Shown here: positions 26,747 through 35,655 of the stretch, piece after piece
How the letters are laid out: each line of letters begins with the position of its first letter
Position numbering within the stretch: position 1 is the first letter of the stretch
NCBI GenBank assembly: GCA_016866335.1
Contig: VGMT01000001.1
Coordinates: 62,001-126,000, forward strand
Length of the DNA: 64,000 nt
Direction: 5' to 3'
From: Bacteroidota bacterium
Lineage (GTDB): Bacteria; Bacteroidota; Bacteroidia; CAIKAF01
Notes under the pieces: model-generated
The model's input: the letters and a program-made list of their open reading frames with translations, nothing else
Told to the model about the DNA's origin: nothing
The model's database searches: none
Program-made: the position numbers and the translations under genes

Positions 26747-27258
26747 AAACAGCCCCAATTTTCGGATTTGTTCTCCCTTGGCTGTTCGGCTTAACAGGAT
26801 TCGCCCAACAGAAAGACCTTTTTGGATGGGTTCAGCATAAACCTTGGAGCTTTCCCGTTGCTCAAACCATGGATACAGACCAGGCTAAAGCTCACTTTTT
26901 ACTCGACACCCTGGCAGGTCCAATTCAACGGGGAATGCTCTGGATTGAATGGAAAAAGGATCCTCCCCATGACCTAGTTGGATTCATGCGCAGCTGGGTA
27001 AAAACCATCAATGCCGACGTGTCAGAATGGACAGAATACGAACAAAAAGTAAAAACAACCGAAGGAAAAAGACTTCTCCTTGAAGGCCAGCATTTGGTCT
27101 TGAATTACTTTGATCGTTCCGAAACCATGGCTATGTATTCGATAGACCGTGGAAACCGTACTTTACTTTTATTGGGAAAAGGCCCCCGAAGCTTTTTAAC
27201 CGTAATTGCTACGGTGAATTTTGTGAAATCCCTGGAATACTCCCCACCTGCCAAGTAA
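26743..27258 (+). CDS. secreted protein, 171 aa, unknown function
   Basis: A hydrophobic N-terminus (about 1-21, ending GFAQ) predicts a signal peptide. The mature part is mixed alpha/beta with WIEWKKDPPHDLVGF, several Trp residues and GNRTLLLLGKGPRSFL near the end. No family recognised. Translationally coupled to the DUF1599 gene by a 4-nt overlap. Confidence 0.72.
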   Translation: MKTAPIFGFVLPWLFGLTGFAQQKDLFGWVQHKPWSFPVAQTMDTDQAKAHFLLDTLAGPIQRGMLWIEWKKDPPHDLVGFMRSWVKTINADVSEWTEYEQKVKTTEGKRLLLEGQHLVLNYFDRSETMAMYSIDRGNRTLLLLGKGPRSFLTVIATVNFVKSLEYSPPAK

Positions 27259-27289
27259 TGACAAGCAACGAATTTGCTTATCTTTTAAC

Positions 27290-27320
27290 TTGTTTGCGAC
27301 CACAATTCTTGCTACATTTA
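27290..27320 (+). promoter_or_regulatory. possible promoter of the DUF2892-like gene
   Basis: TTG at 27290-27292, 20-nt spacer, TACATTTA at 27313-27320 (last base off consensus), 20 nt before the ATG at 27341. Confidence 0.4.
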
Positions 27321-27340
27321 ACACATTAATAATTTGCCCT

Positions 27341-27574
27341 ATGAAAAAAAATGTAGGTACTACAGACAAATGGATTCGTTGGATTGCAGCCGCTGGCCTT
27401 TTGGGATTGTATTTCAGTCCTGTAGCTTCAAATTGGTCGTATTCTTGGGTGTTGCTTATAGCAGCTGGAGCAGCATTAGCCACCGGCTTGGTTGGTTTTT
27501 GTGGCCTGTATACCCTACTGGGAATTTCCACCTGCCCATTAAAAAATCCATCGGAAGCAGAACAAAAGCCTTGA
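27341..27574 (+). CDS. small DUF2892-type inner-membrane protein, 77 aa
   Basis: Two hydrophobic helices (about 10-27 and 32-52) separated by a short loop, with a basic N-terminus (MKKNVGTTDKWIRW) and the conserved C-terminal pattern GLVGFCGLYTLLGISTCP, all typical of DUF2892/YgaP-like membrane proteins. These are often near rhodanese or thiol-redox genes, but none is seen here and the role is unknown. The frame is open upstream to 27290, but this ATG gives the usual N-terminus. Confidence 0.82.
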   Translation: MKKNVGTTDKWIRWIAAAGLLGLYFSPVASNWSYSWVLLIAAGAALATGLVGFCGLYTLLGISTCPLKNPSEAEQKP

Positions 27575-27624
27575 CAAGTAGGTTTGTTTTTTAGAACTTT
27601 GCCCTAAATTTTTTCCTCACCCGT

Positions 27625-27906
27625 ATGCAATCACCTTTATGGCATTCAGACCTTGAAGAAGCTGACCTGGCATTGGATTCTGGCAAGGACGCTTCGCTTA
27701 TTCTACATAACGACGATGTAAACACCTTTGATTGGGTTATCAAAACCCTTATAGATGTGTGTGGGCACAGCACTGAACAAGCAGAACAATCGGCCTACCT
27801 AGTTCACTTCACGGGTAAATGCATCGTTAAAGAAGGCGAAGAACCAAGGTTGGTTCGAATGAAAAAAGAATTAAAATTACGTGGCCTAAGCGCTACCGTG
27901 GCCTAA
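27625..27906 (+). CDS. clpS: ATP-dependent Clp protease adaptor ClpS
   Basis: Adaptor that binds N-degron substrates and hands them to ClpA or ClpC. The signature LHNDDVNTFDWVIKTL is at about 27-42 and the helix CGHSTEQAEQSAYLVHFTGK follows. 93 aa is within the family range. The likely partner ClpC is encoded at the start of the window. Six nt before the nfeD-like gene, so possibly cotranscribed with nfeD-floA. Confidence 0.92.
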   Translation: MQSPLWHSDLEEADLALDSGKDASLILHNDDVNTFDWVIKTLIDVCGHSTEQAEQSAYLVHFTGKCIVKEGEEPRLVRMKKELKLRGLSATVA

Positions 27907-27912
27907 AATAAA

Positions 27913-28377
27913 ATGTCCCTAACCTCTCTTATCTTAGTTTTACTTCTTGGTCTTCTTCTAATTGCAATAGAAATTGTTTTTGTTCCAGGCACAACCGTAG
28001 TTGGAATTATAGGAGCCCTCCTTTCTGTCCTCTCTATCGGCCTTGGCTTCTATTATTTATCAAGCCTTCAGGCATGGTTGTTCACTGGGTCTGCTGTAGG
28101 AATTTCGGCAGGACTTGGTATCATGGGCCTACGTTCCAAAACCTGGACTCGATTCGAGATTAAATCAGCCATTGAATCTAAATCCCCTAGTCAATCTGGG
28201 GAAATTCAAGTCGGCATGCCAGGAATCACAACCTCGCGCTGCAATCCTATTGGGCAAGCCGAAATCGCCAACAACCTGCACGAAGTGTACGCCATAGGCG
28301 ATTATTTAGAATCTGGCACCCCAATACGAGTAGAACGCATCGAAAATCAGTACATTTACATCAAATCCAATTCCTAA
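27913..28377 (+). CDS. NfeD-family membrane protein (short form), 154 aa
   Basis: Partner of flotillin-like proteins in membrane microdomains. Hydrophobic segments at about 4-22, 25-45 and 49-72 are followed by a soluble C-terminal OB-fold (about 95-150: [22 protein letters not shown] ... [11 protein letters not shown]). It lacks the N-terminal protease domain of long NfeD. Stop and the floA start are 2 nt apart, the typical nfeD-floA pair. Confidence 0.86.
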   Translation: MSLTSLILVLLLGLLLIAIEIVFVPGTTVVGIIGALLSVLSIGLGFYYLSSLQAWLFTGSAVGISAGLGIMGLRSKTWTRFEIKSAIESKSPSQSGEIQVGMPGITTSRCNPIGQAEIANNLHEVYAIGDYLESGTPIRVERIENQYIYIKSNS

Positions 28378-28379
28378 TT

Positions 28380-29360
28380 ATGTTACCCGTATTTTTAATT
28401 CTTGGCGCAGTCATTCTGTTCTTCTTGGTTTTCTTTTATTTCTTACCCTTTGGACTTTGGATTTCTGCTCAGTTTGCTGGGGTACGCATTGACCTATTCC
28501 AATTGGCCTTTATGCGCATTCGTAAAGTCCCCCCAGGCATCATCGTTAAAGCCTTAGTAACCGCTACAAAAGCCGGATTAACAGTAAATAGAGACGAACT
28601 TGAAGCCCACTTCCTTGCCGGGGGACGTCTCCTTCCTGTAATCAACGCCCTTATCTCGGCCGATAAAGCCAACATTGACCTCGATTTCAAAACCGCTACC
28701 GCTATTGATTTGGCCGGCCGCGATGTTTTTGAAGCCGTTCAACTCTCTGTAAACCCCAAAGTAATCCATACTCCTCCGGTTGCCGCTGTGGCCAAAGACG
28801 GAATTCAATTGATTGCTAAAGCCAGAGTTACCGTTCGTGCCAATATACGCCGCCTGGTTGGCGGTGCCGGTGAAGATACCATCATCGCCCGAATCGGCGA
28901 AGGCGTTGTTTCTTCCATAGGCTCAGCCCTTTCACACAAAGAAGTTCTCGAAAACCCCGATCGAATTTCTAAAACCGTTTTGGCCCGAAGCCTAGATGCC
29001 GGAACCGCTTTTGAAATCCTTTCTATCGATATCGCCGACATTGACGTAGGCAAAAACATAGGTGCCCAATTGCAAATGGACCAAGCTGAAGCCGATAAAA
29101 ACATCGCTCAAGCAAAAGCCGAAGAGCGCCGAGCTATGGCCATAGCCCTAGAACAAGAAATGAAAGCAGCTGCACAAGAAGCTCGCGCCAAAGTAATTGA
29201 GGCCGAAGCCGAAGTGCCAAGAGCCCTTGCCGATGCATTCCGCTCAGGAAATCTAGGCGTGATGGACTACTACCGCATGCAAAACATGCAAAGCGATACC
29301 CAAATGCGCGATGCCATCAGCAAATCGGAAGGTGCTCAACCCAATGAAAAAGGAAAATAA
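28380..29360 (+). CDS. floA: flotillin-like protein FloA
   Basis: SPFH-family scaffold of functional membrane microdomains. N-terminal membrane segment about 3-30, followed by [18 protein letters not shown], then the SPFH domain ([31 protein letters not shown] near 150-180) and a Glu/Ala-rich coiled coil (about 235-300, [19 protein letters not shown]) with a C-terminal YRMQNMQSD. 326 aa matches bacterial FloA/YqfA. The 3' end overlaps the Nudix gene by 17 nt. Confidence 0.94.
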   Translation: MLPVFLILGAVILFFLVFFYFLPFGLWISAQFAGVRIDLFQLAFMRIRKVPPGIIVKALVTATKAGLTVNRDELEAHFLAGGRLLPVINALISADKANIDLDFKTATAIDLAGRDVFEAVQLSVNPKVIHTPPVAAVAKDGIQLIAKARVTVRANIRRLVGGAGEDTIIARIGEGVVSSIGSALSHKEVLENPDRISKTVLARSLDAGTAFEILSIDIADIDVGKNIGAQLQMDQAEADKNIAQAKAEERRAMAIALEQEMKAAAQEARAKVIEAEAEVPRALADAFRSGNLGVMDYYRMQNMQSDTQMRDAISKSEGAQPNEKGK

Positions 29361-29982
29361 AAACGAGGAAATCAACCCCTGGATTACCCAGCAATCCAAA
29401 CTCGTTTACTCCAACCCTTGGATTCAAGTCCAAGAACACCAGGTGTTAAATCCCGCCGGAAACCCCGGCATTTATGGTGTCGTTTCCTTTAAAAATGTGG
29501 CGGTCGGTATCGTGCCCATCGATTCCCAAGGCTTTACCTATTTGGTTGGACAATACCGGTACCCGCTCCATACCTATTCCTGGGAAATCATCGAGGGCGG
29601 TTGCCCCATCGGTCAATCCCTCTTGCTGGGCGCCCAACGTGAACTGGCAGAAGAAACCGGCCTGAGCGCCTCTCAATTCCATTATTTGCTGGATTTGCAT
29701 ACCAGCAATTCCGTCACCGATGAACACGCTACGGTTTTTATAGCCACCGAACTTGAACAAGGTTCCGCCCTTCCTGAAGAAACCGAACAACTCAAACTGC
29801 ATCATTGCCATATAGACCAAGCCATTGAATGGGCTAAAAACGGGACCATAACCGATGCCATCTCTTTGGCTGCCCTTCTAAAAATTGATGCCCTCAAAAA
29901 ACATCCCGGCTGGCCCTCCAACCTACATTTCCTCTCAGATTGCCCTCGCCCTCAAATCTGGGAAAAACGCTACCCTTTATAA
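29344..29982 (+). CDS. Nudix hydrolase, ADP-sugar pyrophosphatase-like, 212 aa
   Basis: Cleaves nucleoside diphosphates linked to another moiety, most likely ADP-ribose or similar judging from the fold. The Nudix box reads [20 protein letters not shown] then TGL: the REUXEEXGU catalytic part is intact but the first Glu (G-x5-E) is Gln. Upstream [21 protein letters not shown] fits the ADP-ribose pyrophosphatase subgroup. The ATG at 29344 gives MKKENKNEE; an earlier in-frame start at 29311 would overlap floA by 50 nt. Last gene of the nfeD-floA set. Confidence 0.86.
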   Translation: MKKENKNEEINPWITQQSKLVYSNPWIQVQEHQVLNPAGNPGIYGVVSFKNVAVGIVPIDSQGFTYLVGQYRYPLHTYSWEIIEGGCPIGQSLLLGAQRELAEETGLSASQFHYLLDLHTSNSVTDEHATVFIATELEQGSALPEETEQLKLHHCHIDQAIEWAKNGTITDAISLAALLKIDALKKHPGWPSNLHFLSDCPRPQIWEKRYPL

Positions 29983-30113
29983 TTCGAAAACAACTATTTC
30001 GTGGGCCTTTAACCCCTGACTCCCGCATTTTAACACCCAGGCCCAAATTTATACATAGTAAATTCATGTCTTGCAGAAGGGATTATGATAAAACTCGGAA
30101 GTATGTAGCTATC

Positions 30114-30510
30114 CGCGTCTAGGTTTTTAGCCACGAATGCACGAATGGTTGTGGCTATGTGGGTACCCACTCATGCAGGAATATACGGGGCTATGCTTTT
30201 TACGTCTAGGTTTTTAGCCACGAATGCACGAATGGTTGTGGCTGTGCCTTTAGCCTCCCATGAAGGAATATATGGGGCTAGGCTTTTTGCAGCTAGGTTT
30301 TTAGCCACGAATGCACGAATGGTTGTGGCTGTGGCTTTAGCCTCCCATGAAGGAATATATGGGGCTAGGCTTTTTGCAGCTAGGTTTTTAGCCACGAATG
30401 CACGAATGGTTGTGGCTGTGGCTTTAGCCTCCCATAAAAGAATATACGGGGCTAGGTTTTTGCGGCTAGGTTTTTAGCCACGAATGCACGAATGGTTGTG
30501 GCTGTGTGGG
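30114..30510. repeat. 87-bp tandem repeat, about 4.5 copies
   Basis: The marker TAGGTTTTTAGCC occurs at 30120, 30207, 30294, 30381 and 30467, so the period is 87, 87, 87 and 86 bp. Each unit contains AGCCACGAATGCACGAATGG and a variable half with GGAATATAYGGGGCTAG. Units 3 and 4 are nearly identical; the outer units are more diverged. Short inverted ends AGCCAC/GTGGCT in every unit could form small hairpins. Confidence 0.92.
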
Positions 30511-30525
30511 TCGCCCCAAAAACAT

Positions 30526-30632
30526 ACCATTCGTGCATTCGTGGCTACCCTAATTACGCATTTCTAATAACCACCGATTATGAATACCACGCCAATCTCG
30601 CCCGAAAACATACCATTCGTGCATTCGTGGCT
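30526..30632. repeat. two inverted copies of the tandem-repeat core
   Basis: ACCATTCGTGCATTCGTGGC (plus one T) at 30526-30546 and again at 30612-30632, each preceded by AAAACAT. They are the exact reverse complement of the 21-bp core found in all five direct units. The nearest direct unit and the first inverted copy could form a 21-bp stem with a loop of about 35 nt. Confidence 0.9.
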
Positions 30633-30914
30633 AAGCAATCTGCGGCTCAGCTTCCTTTCGCCAATGGCGCGGATTCGTTCTTAAATGAACCGAAACTCTT
30701 TACAACTTGTATTTACCACTGCTCTAACCTCCAACTTAAACATTAGTGCTGCCATTCGGCATTTTTAGCTTCCTTACAAACAAAGACCAATGGCATTTTT
30801 TTTCAAAATTTTCACCCAAGTCCAAATTTATTCTCTTTATAATCGAGAGTTACAGAAGGGCTTCTGAAAAACGCGGATGTCAAGCTTGAACCATTGTCCA
30901 ACCTTGGACTTCCT

Positions 30915-31736
30915 TCAATCCCAGTTCCAAAACTCCACCACAGGCATCAATTCACGCATTTCCAATAAAACACCCCCTAGCTCCGAAATGGGCCGGTAAC
31001 CCCAAACCGCATTCCCTGCCCAAGCAAACTCAACCCGATCCAATTCTGATTTTAAAACCCGCCCCTCTTTTATTTTCAGCCCCTTTTTCCTAAACCACTC
31101 CAACCCCCGCTGCCTCGACAAACTCCTCAACATTCCCTTCTCCTCTACTGGACTAAGGTATTCTCCCGATTTCATTTGAAAAACCAAATGGCTCCTAAGC
31201 CCATCTAACAACTGCCCCTCCCGCCCAAGCAGAACCCCTTCCCTATTCACTTCATCTGAACTCCCTCTTAGGTAAGGCAAATAATTCGATGTTTTCATTC
31301 CTCCTCGCCCCGGAATAAGCCCATCCACAAAAGGCAACAATTCCACACTCAAGGGCAACAAGGCCATCTTTTCTGCCGATTCAATGACCCTAGGCAATAC
31401 GAAAAACGACCAATCCGCAGCCCCGTCAAACAAACCCAAACCGATTCTGTATGCGTTAACCCTCAAGGCTAAATGCGGCTCCCGACACTGCTCATGGGCC
31501 TGCTCTGCCCAATGTTGAAAAAGGGTTGGCAAACCAGTTGGAATTCCAGCCGAGTTCAATAGCCCTAAAGAATGCTCCAAACGTTCAACATGCCGTCTCA
31601 AAAATGGAATGCACCCTGAATCCGAGCGAAAGGTCTCAAAAATCAACTCGCCATAGGCCCAGGCTCGTTTAAAAGCCGAAGCCGGAATTAAATCGGTGCT
31701 TGTCCACCGGCCCTCAAACCAAATCAATTCGCTCAT
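30915..31736 (-). CDS. class IV aminotransferase / aminodeoxychorismate lyase-like protein, 273 aa
   Basis: PLP enzyme of the fold shared by branched-chain aminotransferase, D-amino acid aminotransferase and PabC. Seen: early AYGELIFETFRSDSGCIPFLRRH (about 26-48) and the PLP lysine in GGMKTSNYLPYLRG near 165. The motif that usually reads EGS/TxSN in the family is LLDGLRSHLVFQM here, so the substrate is uncertain; PabC is a candidate because the protein is short. The start at 31736 overlaps the rhomboid stop by 4 nt. It is the last gene of the four-gene minus cluster; the frame is open to 31877 but that would run into the rhomboid gene. Confidence 0.8.
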   Translation of the reverse strand: MSELIWFEGRWTSTDLIPASAFKRAWAYGELIFETFRSDSGCIPFLRRHVERLEHSLGLLNSAGIPTGLPTLFQHWAEQAHEQCREPHLALRVNAYRIGLGLFDGAADWSFFVLPRVIESAEKMALLPLSVELLPFVDGLIPGRGGMKTSNYLPYLRGSSDEVNREGVLLGREGQLLDGLRSHLVFQMKSGEYLSPVEEKGMLRSLSRQRGLEWFRKKGLKIKEGRVLKSELDRVEFAWAGNAVWGYRPISELGGVLLEMRELMPVVEFWNWD

Positions 31737-32359
31737 ATTCCCAAATAATACCGAACCAATTCTATTAAATATACTCCAAGATCTGGCCGCACCATCAACA
31801 TATACCCAATTCCAAAAAGGGCTCCGGTAAAATGGGCGTCGTGGGCAATTCCATCTGAATTTCGCCGAGCCATCCATGCTGAATAACCCAAATAGGCCAA
31901 GCCGAAAAACACAGAAGGTATGCCTATGCCAGGCAAAAATATAAAGTACAATTTTTGGTTTGGATTGATGAGTATAAACGCAAACAACAAGGAACTTACG
32001 GCCCCAGATGCACCCAACTCTTTATAATTAGGTCGGTTCGATTTTGTCAGCAATGCCCACAACGATGAAAATAGCAGACCCCCAACAAACAAGGACAAAA
32101 AAGAAACTGCACCCCGTTCCCCTTGCACCAAACTTAAATACGATTCTACCGGACTTCCCATCAAATAAAACACCCAAAGATTCAAAGCCAAATGCATGCC
32201 ATCGGCATGAAAAAATCCATGGGTAAACAACTGCCACCACTTTCCCCGATGCACCGTTTCGTATGGCGAAAAGCAGCCTGTGGCCTTCAACCATGGCAAC
32301 CAAAATCCAAGCAGACTAACCAAGGCAATCAAACCCATTAAAACAAAGGTCAGACTCAT
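31733..32359 (-). CDS. rhomboid family intramembrane serine protease, 208 aa
   Basis: Six-helix membrane protease that cleaves substrates inside the bilayer. The catalytic Ser is in ELGASGAVSSLLF (GxSG) near 120 and the catalytic His in IAHDAHFTGALFG near 180; HGFFHADGMHLALNLW near 48 is the conserved L1 region. The ATG at 32359 overlaps the glycosyltransferase stop by 4 nt, which fixes the start. The same 4-nt coupling links it to the aminotransferase. Confidence 0.92.
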   Translation of the reverse strand: MSLTFVLMGLIALVSLLGFWLPWLKATGCFSPYETVHRGKWWQLFTHGFFHADGMHLALNLWVFYLMGSPVESYLSLVQGERGAVSFLSLFVGGLLFSSLWALLTKSNRPNYKELGASGAVSSLLFAFILINPNQKLYFIFLPGIGIPSVFFGLAYLGYSAWMARRNSDGIAHDAHFTGALFGIGYMLMVRPDLGVYLIELVRYYLGI

Positions 32360-33549
32360 GATTGCAGCACCTTTTTCAAGTTTAATCGGGCCGATTCCCA
32401 ACCGACAAACGCATACATGGCCGCACGAAGTTGCTCCCCCATTCCTTTTAGTTCCTCGGCATTACGGCAACATTGAATCATGACCTTTGCAAACAGTTGA
32501 GGCTGCGACTCTTCTAACAAATACATTTTAACCGATTCCGGCAATCCTTCCGCCCCGAGCTTTGTGCTCACCACCATTCGTCCCTGCAAAGCGGCCTCCA
32601 CTGTTTTTATGCGCAGCCCAGAACCACTGTGCACCGGCACCACCAAAACATGGTGTTGAGCCGAAAATGCCTCCGCATCCTCAACCTCCCCATGAACCAC
32701 CACCCCCCTAATTCCCTCAGCGTACCCCGCTGGAAACGAACGGCCCGCCAAATGCAATTCAGCTTGAGGACAGTCCATCAACACTATAGGCCATACCTGT
32801 TCCAACAACCAATCCAAACCCTCCCGATTGGGCAACCAATCCATGGCCCCCAAATGAAAAAACCGCACAGGCCCCTCAGGCCATTCCTGCCTTGCGGTTT
32901 TTAAAGGCACTGCAAGAGTATACACCGGCTTTGACACTGACCTAACAACCGCCTGAGCATCCGTTTCGGTCATTGCCCATACTTCAGCAACCTGCCCCCA
33001 TTGATGGCGTTCAAACCGCGCAAGCCTATCGGTTTCCCTTTGAAAAAGAAAGTTTAAAACAGCAGGAACCTTCGAAAACCGCTGAATGCGGTGCTCTACG
33101 TTGTGTATGCGCAGCACTTGCTTGGGATTCCCTGAAAATTCCAATTCCCCACAAATAGACCTAGAATACAAACTGTCCCACACCACCAAGCCGTAGGTTC
33201 TTTCCCTTACTTGCCGTTGAATCTCTTTTAACTCCCTTTTTGCAAAACGGGTAAACCGAAGAACCTGATAAGGCGCCTTCGAAAACAAAAATGGTACAAC
33301 ATCAAGTACCCTTGGCCTGGTATCCATGGGTAATTCCCAACACCGCTCGGCGGTATTCCAAGATGCTGGAAATGCCCCCAAATCAAACGGGTGCTTATAG
33401 GTAGAAAAGGCCAATACATCCACCTCTAGCCCACAATCCGAAAGCAGTTGCAGCATCGATGCCGTTGCCTTGCAGCCACCATCCAAGCTCGGAAATGGAG
33501 GCTTCGAGCACACCAACAACACCCTATCTTTCACCGCTGACGCATCCAT
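32356..33549 (-). CDS. glycosyltransferase (GT4-like), 397 aa
   Basis: Probably transfers a sugar from a nucleotide donor in surface polysaccharide or LPS synthesis. N-terminal part: VLLVCSKPPFPSLDGGCKATASMLQLL near 10 (the GT-B acceptor-side glycine loop). C-terminal part: RFFHLGAMDWLPNREGLDWLLEQVWP near 240-265, a AELHLAGR strand, and VPVHSGSGLRIKTVEALQG-like donor motif near 330 (here VEAALQG). No membrane helix. The ATG at 33549 gives a normal start and overlaps the permease by 19 nt; the frame runs further up but within the permease gene. Confidence 0.86.
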   Translation of the reverse strand: MDASAVKDRVLLVCSKPPFPSLDGGCKATASMLQLLSDCGLEVDVLAFSTYKHPFDLGAFPASWNTAERCWELPMDTRPRVLDVVPFLFSKAPYQVLRFTRFAKRELKEIQRQVRERTYGLVVWDSLYSRSICGELEFSGNPKQVLRIHNVEHRIQRFSKVPAVLNFLFQRETDRLARFERHQWGQVAEVWAMTETDAQAVVRSVSKPVYTLAVPLKTARQEWPEGPVRFFHLGAMDWLPNREGLDWLLEQVWPIVLMDCPQAELHLAGRSFPAGYAEGIRGVVVHGEVEDAEAFSAQHHVLVVPVHSGSGLRIKTVEAALQGRMVVSTKLGAEGLPESVKMYLLEESQPQLFAKVMIQCCRNAEELKGMGEQLRAAMYAFVGWESARLNLKKVLQS

Positions 33550-35000
33550 CGCACATAGGTTTCCCACCGAAACCACGGACTTTCTGTTGATACCTTTAAG
33601 GTCAAAAACAAACCTATGGGCAGCAGCACAAGACTGCTCAACCACATTCCCCAAAACGGATCTAAATTCATGTTTTTGGCCGATTTCTCGGTTAAGGTTG
33701 AAAACACGTAGTACCCAATGAAAATAAGAATGCATAGAATTAGGGGCAATCCCAGACCTCCTTTGCGAATAATAGCCCCCAAGGGAGCGCCAATAAAAAA
33801 GAACACCACACAAGCAAAAGCCAAGGTAAACTTACGGTGCCATTCCACCCGATTAATCACCAAATTCTTTTCGGTGGCTTCTGCATTCTGAATCCGCTGC
33901 TCGGCCTGCTGCTGAAAACCCACCCATTTATTCTTTACCTCTGCCATCACAACATGATATTCAGGCTTGGAAAAAACAGCCAAAGCCGATTCTTTTTTCA
34001 AATCAATATCGGCAACCGGCGAGCTTAATTCGGGAACCACCGATGCCTGATTCAATTGAAATGCAGGTGCATCCGAAGGATTTTGTACCGTCCCGTATTC
34101 GGTTCCTTGCATCCGACCCAATTGCTGGTTTGCCTCATACAGCTGTTGATTTTTCAAGTCGCCGCGAATGCTCAGGTACATTTCTTGCAATTGCACAACA
34201 TTCATCATTGAATACGAATGCTTTAAATATTCGCGGTTCGATTTGGTATCTACCGTGAACGATGACATATCAATCCAAAGCTGTTGATTTTTAAACGATT
34301 CGGTAAACAAGCGCATTTTACCGTATTGCTGCAGGTAAAAATCCGAATCATCGTAGCGTATCCCATCGTTTAACTCTAAAACCAAATAGGTTTCGTCCGT
34401 TGTAGGATAAATCCTTCCCTTTTTTGCCAAGGTTACCCTTGAAGCTCCGGTACCCCCGCGGCTATGGTCGTACACCAGCACATTGTAAATGGTTTTTCCG
34501 TCCGGATCTTTTTTCCCCACAAATACAGAAACCCCCGACAACCCCTGATAAAAAACTCCCTCTTGCAATTCCAAAGTAGGCCGGGTTGACCGTATCGCCG
34601 ATAGCAGGTTTTTTGCCTTAAAATTGGCCACAGGCATTACGTAATTGCTAAATAAAAAGGCGCCCAACCCCACAACCAAAATAAACACCACCAAGGGCCG
34701 CAGCAGCCTCAACAACGAAATCCCCGACGACTTCGCCGCAACCAGCTCCAAGTTCTCGCCCAACTGCCCCATGGTCATTATAGACGACAACAAAACCGCC
34801 AAGGGCAAGGCCAAAGGCACCAAGGTGGCACTGGCATAAAACAAAAGTTGAAAAATAACCAGCCAATCCAATCCTTTGCCGGCCAAGTCATCAATGTGTT
34901 TCCACAAAAACTGCATTACCAACACGAACAAGGCAATAAAGAAGGTCATAAAAAACGGACCTACATACATGCGCAGCAACAGGACACCTAAACGTTTCAT
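33531..35000 (-). CDS. LptF/LptG-family LPS export permease (YjgP/YjgQ)
   Basis: Inner-membrane permease of the Lpt system that extracts LPS and passes it to the periplasmic bridge. N-terminal helices about 8-30, 50-75 and 95-120 (MYVGPFFMTFFIALFVLVMQFLW begins the protein), a periplasmic jelly-roll domain (about 130-350) with GVFYQGLSGVSVFVGKKDPDGK, and three C-terminal helices (about 385-470). At 489 aa it is longer than E. coli LptF/G, as is usual in this phylum. The ATG at 35000 is chosen; the upstream start candidates are TTG codons. A TACCTTTG box lies 15 nt upstream. First gene of the minus cluster. Confidence 0.9.
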   Translation of the reverse strand: MKRLGVLLLRMYVGPFFMTFFIALFVLVMQFLWKHIDDLAGKGLDWLVIFQLLFYASATLVPLALPLAVLLSSIMTMGQLGENLELVAAKSSGISLLRLLRPLVVFILVVGLGAFLFSNYVMPVANFKAKNLLSAIRSTRPTLELQEGVFYQGLSGVSVFVGKKDPDGKTIYNVLVYDHSRGGTGASRVTLAKKGRIYPTTDETYLVLELNDGIRYDDSDFYLQQYGKMRLFTESFKNQQLWIDMSSFTVDTKSNREYLKHSYSMMNVVQLQEMYLSIRGDLKNQQLYEANQQLGRMQGTEYGTVQNPSDAPAFQLNQASVVPELSSPVADIDLKKESALAVFSKPEYHVVMAEVKNKWVGFQQQAEQRIQNAEATEKNLVINRVEWHRKFTLAFACVVFFFIGAPLGAIIRKGGLGLPLILCILIFIGYYVFSTLTEKSAKNMNLDPFWGMWLSSLVLLPIGLFLTLKVSTESPWFRWETYVRWMRQR

Positions 35001-35015
35001 GCTCAACCTATGCAG

Positions 35016-35023
35016 CAAAGGTA
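35016..35023 (-). promoter_or_regulatory. -7 box of the lptF/G-like gene
   Basis: TACCTTTG on the minus strand, 15 nt before the ATG at 35000 and inside the gap after the START-domain gene. Confidence 0.5.
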
Positions 35024-35028
35024 GGCAA

Positions 35029-35406
35029 TCAGGAGCCTAGAACCTTCATCAAGGCCTCAATTTGGGCATTCCAAATTAGCGTGTATTCCTGAATTTTCTC
35101 CTCAGGCACCTCATCGTTGATCCACAACGCCACCCCGCCAGTTAAATCATCCTTTTCAATGCGAAAACCAAAACCAGCTCCGACACGCTCCCCATTTATC
35201 CATTGAAATCGAATATACTCCGCATCTTTAAAATCCAGCAACTCCGCCTGCTCTTCCTCCCCATCCCACTCAAACGAATACACATTTTGATCTTTGTTGA
35301 CCTCATCGGCAAACCATTCTTGCAACGATTCAGGATTGCTTAAAAATTTAAACAATATCTTGGGGCTCGACCGAACCAAATATTCCAGTTCTAGGGTAGA
35401 ATTCAA
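35029..35406 (-). CDS. START-like/SRPBCC domain protein, 125 aa
   Basis: Small soluble protein of the START/Bet v1 fold (the Bacteroidota START-like family). Seen: LEYLVRSSPKILFKFLSNPESLQEWFADEV at the N-terminus (helix after strand 1), YSFEWDGEEEQAELLDF, YIRFQWING, and a C-terminal helix YTLIWNAQIEALMKVLG. Such domains bind hydrophobic ligands; the ligand here is unknown. It ends 28 nt before the permease start and may be read with it. Confidence 0.85.
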   Translation of the reverse strand: MNSTLELEYLVRSSPKILFKFLSNPESLQEWFADEVNKDQNVYSFEWDGEEEQAELLDFKDAEYIRFQWINGERVGAGFGFRIEKDDLTGGVALWINDEVPEEKIQEYTLIWNAQIEALMKVLGS

Positions 35407-35614
35407 GGCGAAATTGGGTTTAATACGCTACAAGATAATCAAATATTGCCAACTCTGCCTCCTTTTTCGCCATTGGTTTCCTAGCTCCACCCGCCCTTGC
35501 CCCGTTGACCTTGAAAATACCGCTCGATTCTGTAAAATCTTTAAAATCGGTTCAGTCCATTTTCAACTAAGTACGTATAAACAAAGACATTAACACGCGA
35601 ACGGCTCTGCCTTT

Positions 35615-35644
35615 TTGAAAACCAAATTGCGTTCCCTATATTTG
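35615..35644 (+). promoter_or_regulatory. tRNA promoter
   Basis: TTG at 35615-35617, 19-nt spacer, TATATTTG at 35637-35644. An exact match to the Bacteroidota sigma-70 consensus, 11 nt upstream of the mature tRNA 5' end. Confidence 0.8.
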
Positions 35645-35655
35645 CACTCCTTTTT

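Larger units (their letters stand above)
29983..30914. other. gene-free 930-bp block with tandem and inverted repeats
   Basis: No convincing gene. It holds an 87-bp tandem array (30114-30510), two inverted copies of its 21-bp core (30526-30546, 30612-30632) and an imperfect 19-bp direct repeat near both edges: CACCCAGGCCCAAATTTAT at 30034-30052 and CACCCAAGTCCAAATTTAT at 30813-30831. Each of these is followed shortly by CAGAAGGG. Many small frames are open on both strands because the repeat unit is a multiple of three. Confidence 0.7.

Noticed and set aside
30145-30477. 110-codon open frame across the 87-bp tandem array
   Set aside because: The unit is a multiple of three, so frames stay open on both strands. 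One unit is 86 bp, there is no homologue-like sequence, and the peptide simply repeats the DNA. Treated as non-coding repeat.
30114-30632. CRISPR array
   Set aside because: The units are long contiguous repeats (87 bp) without unique spacers, two cores are inverted, and no cas genes are present.
35294-35593. 99-codon plus-strand frame upstream of the tRNA
   Set aside because: Begins antisense to the START-domain gene and has no domain, signal or promoter.
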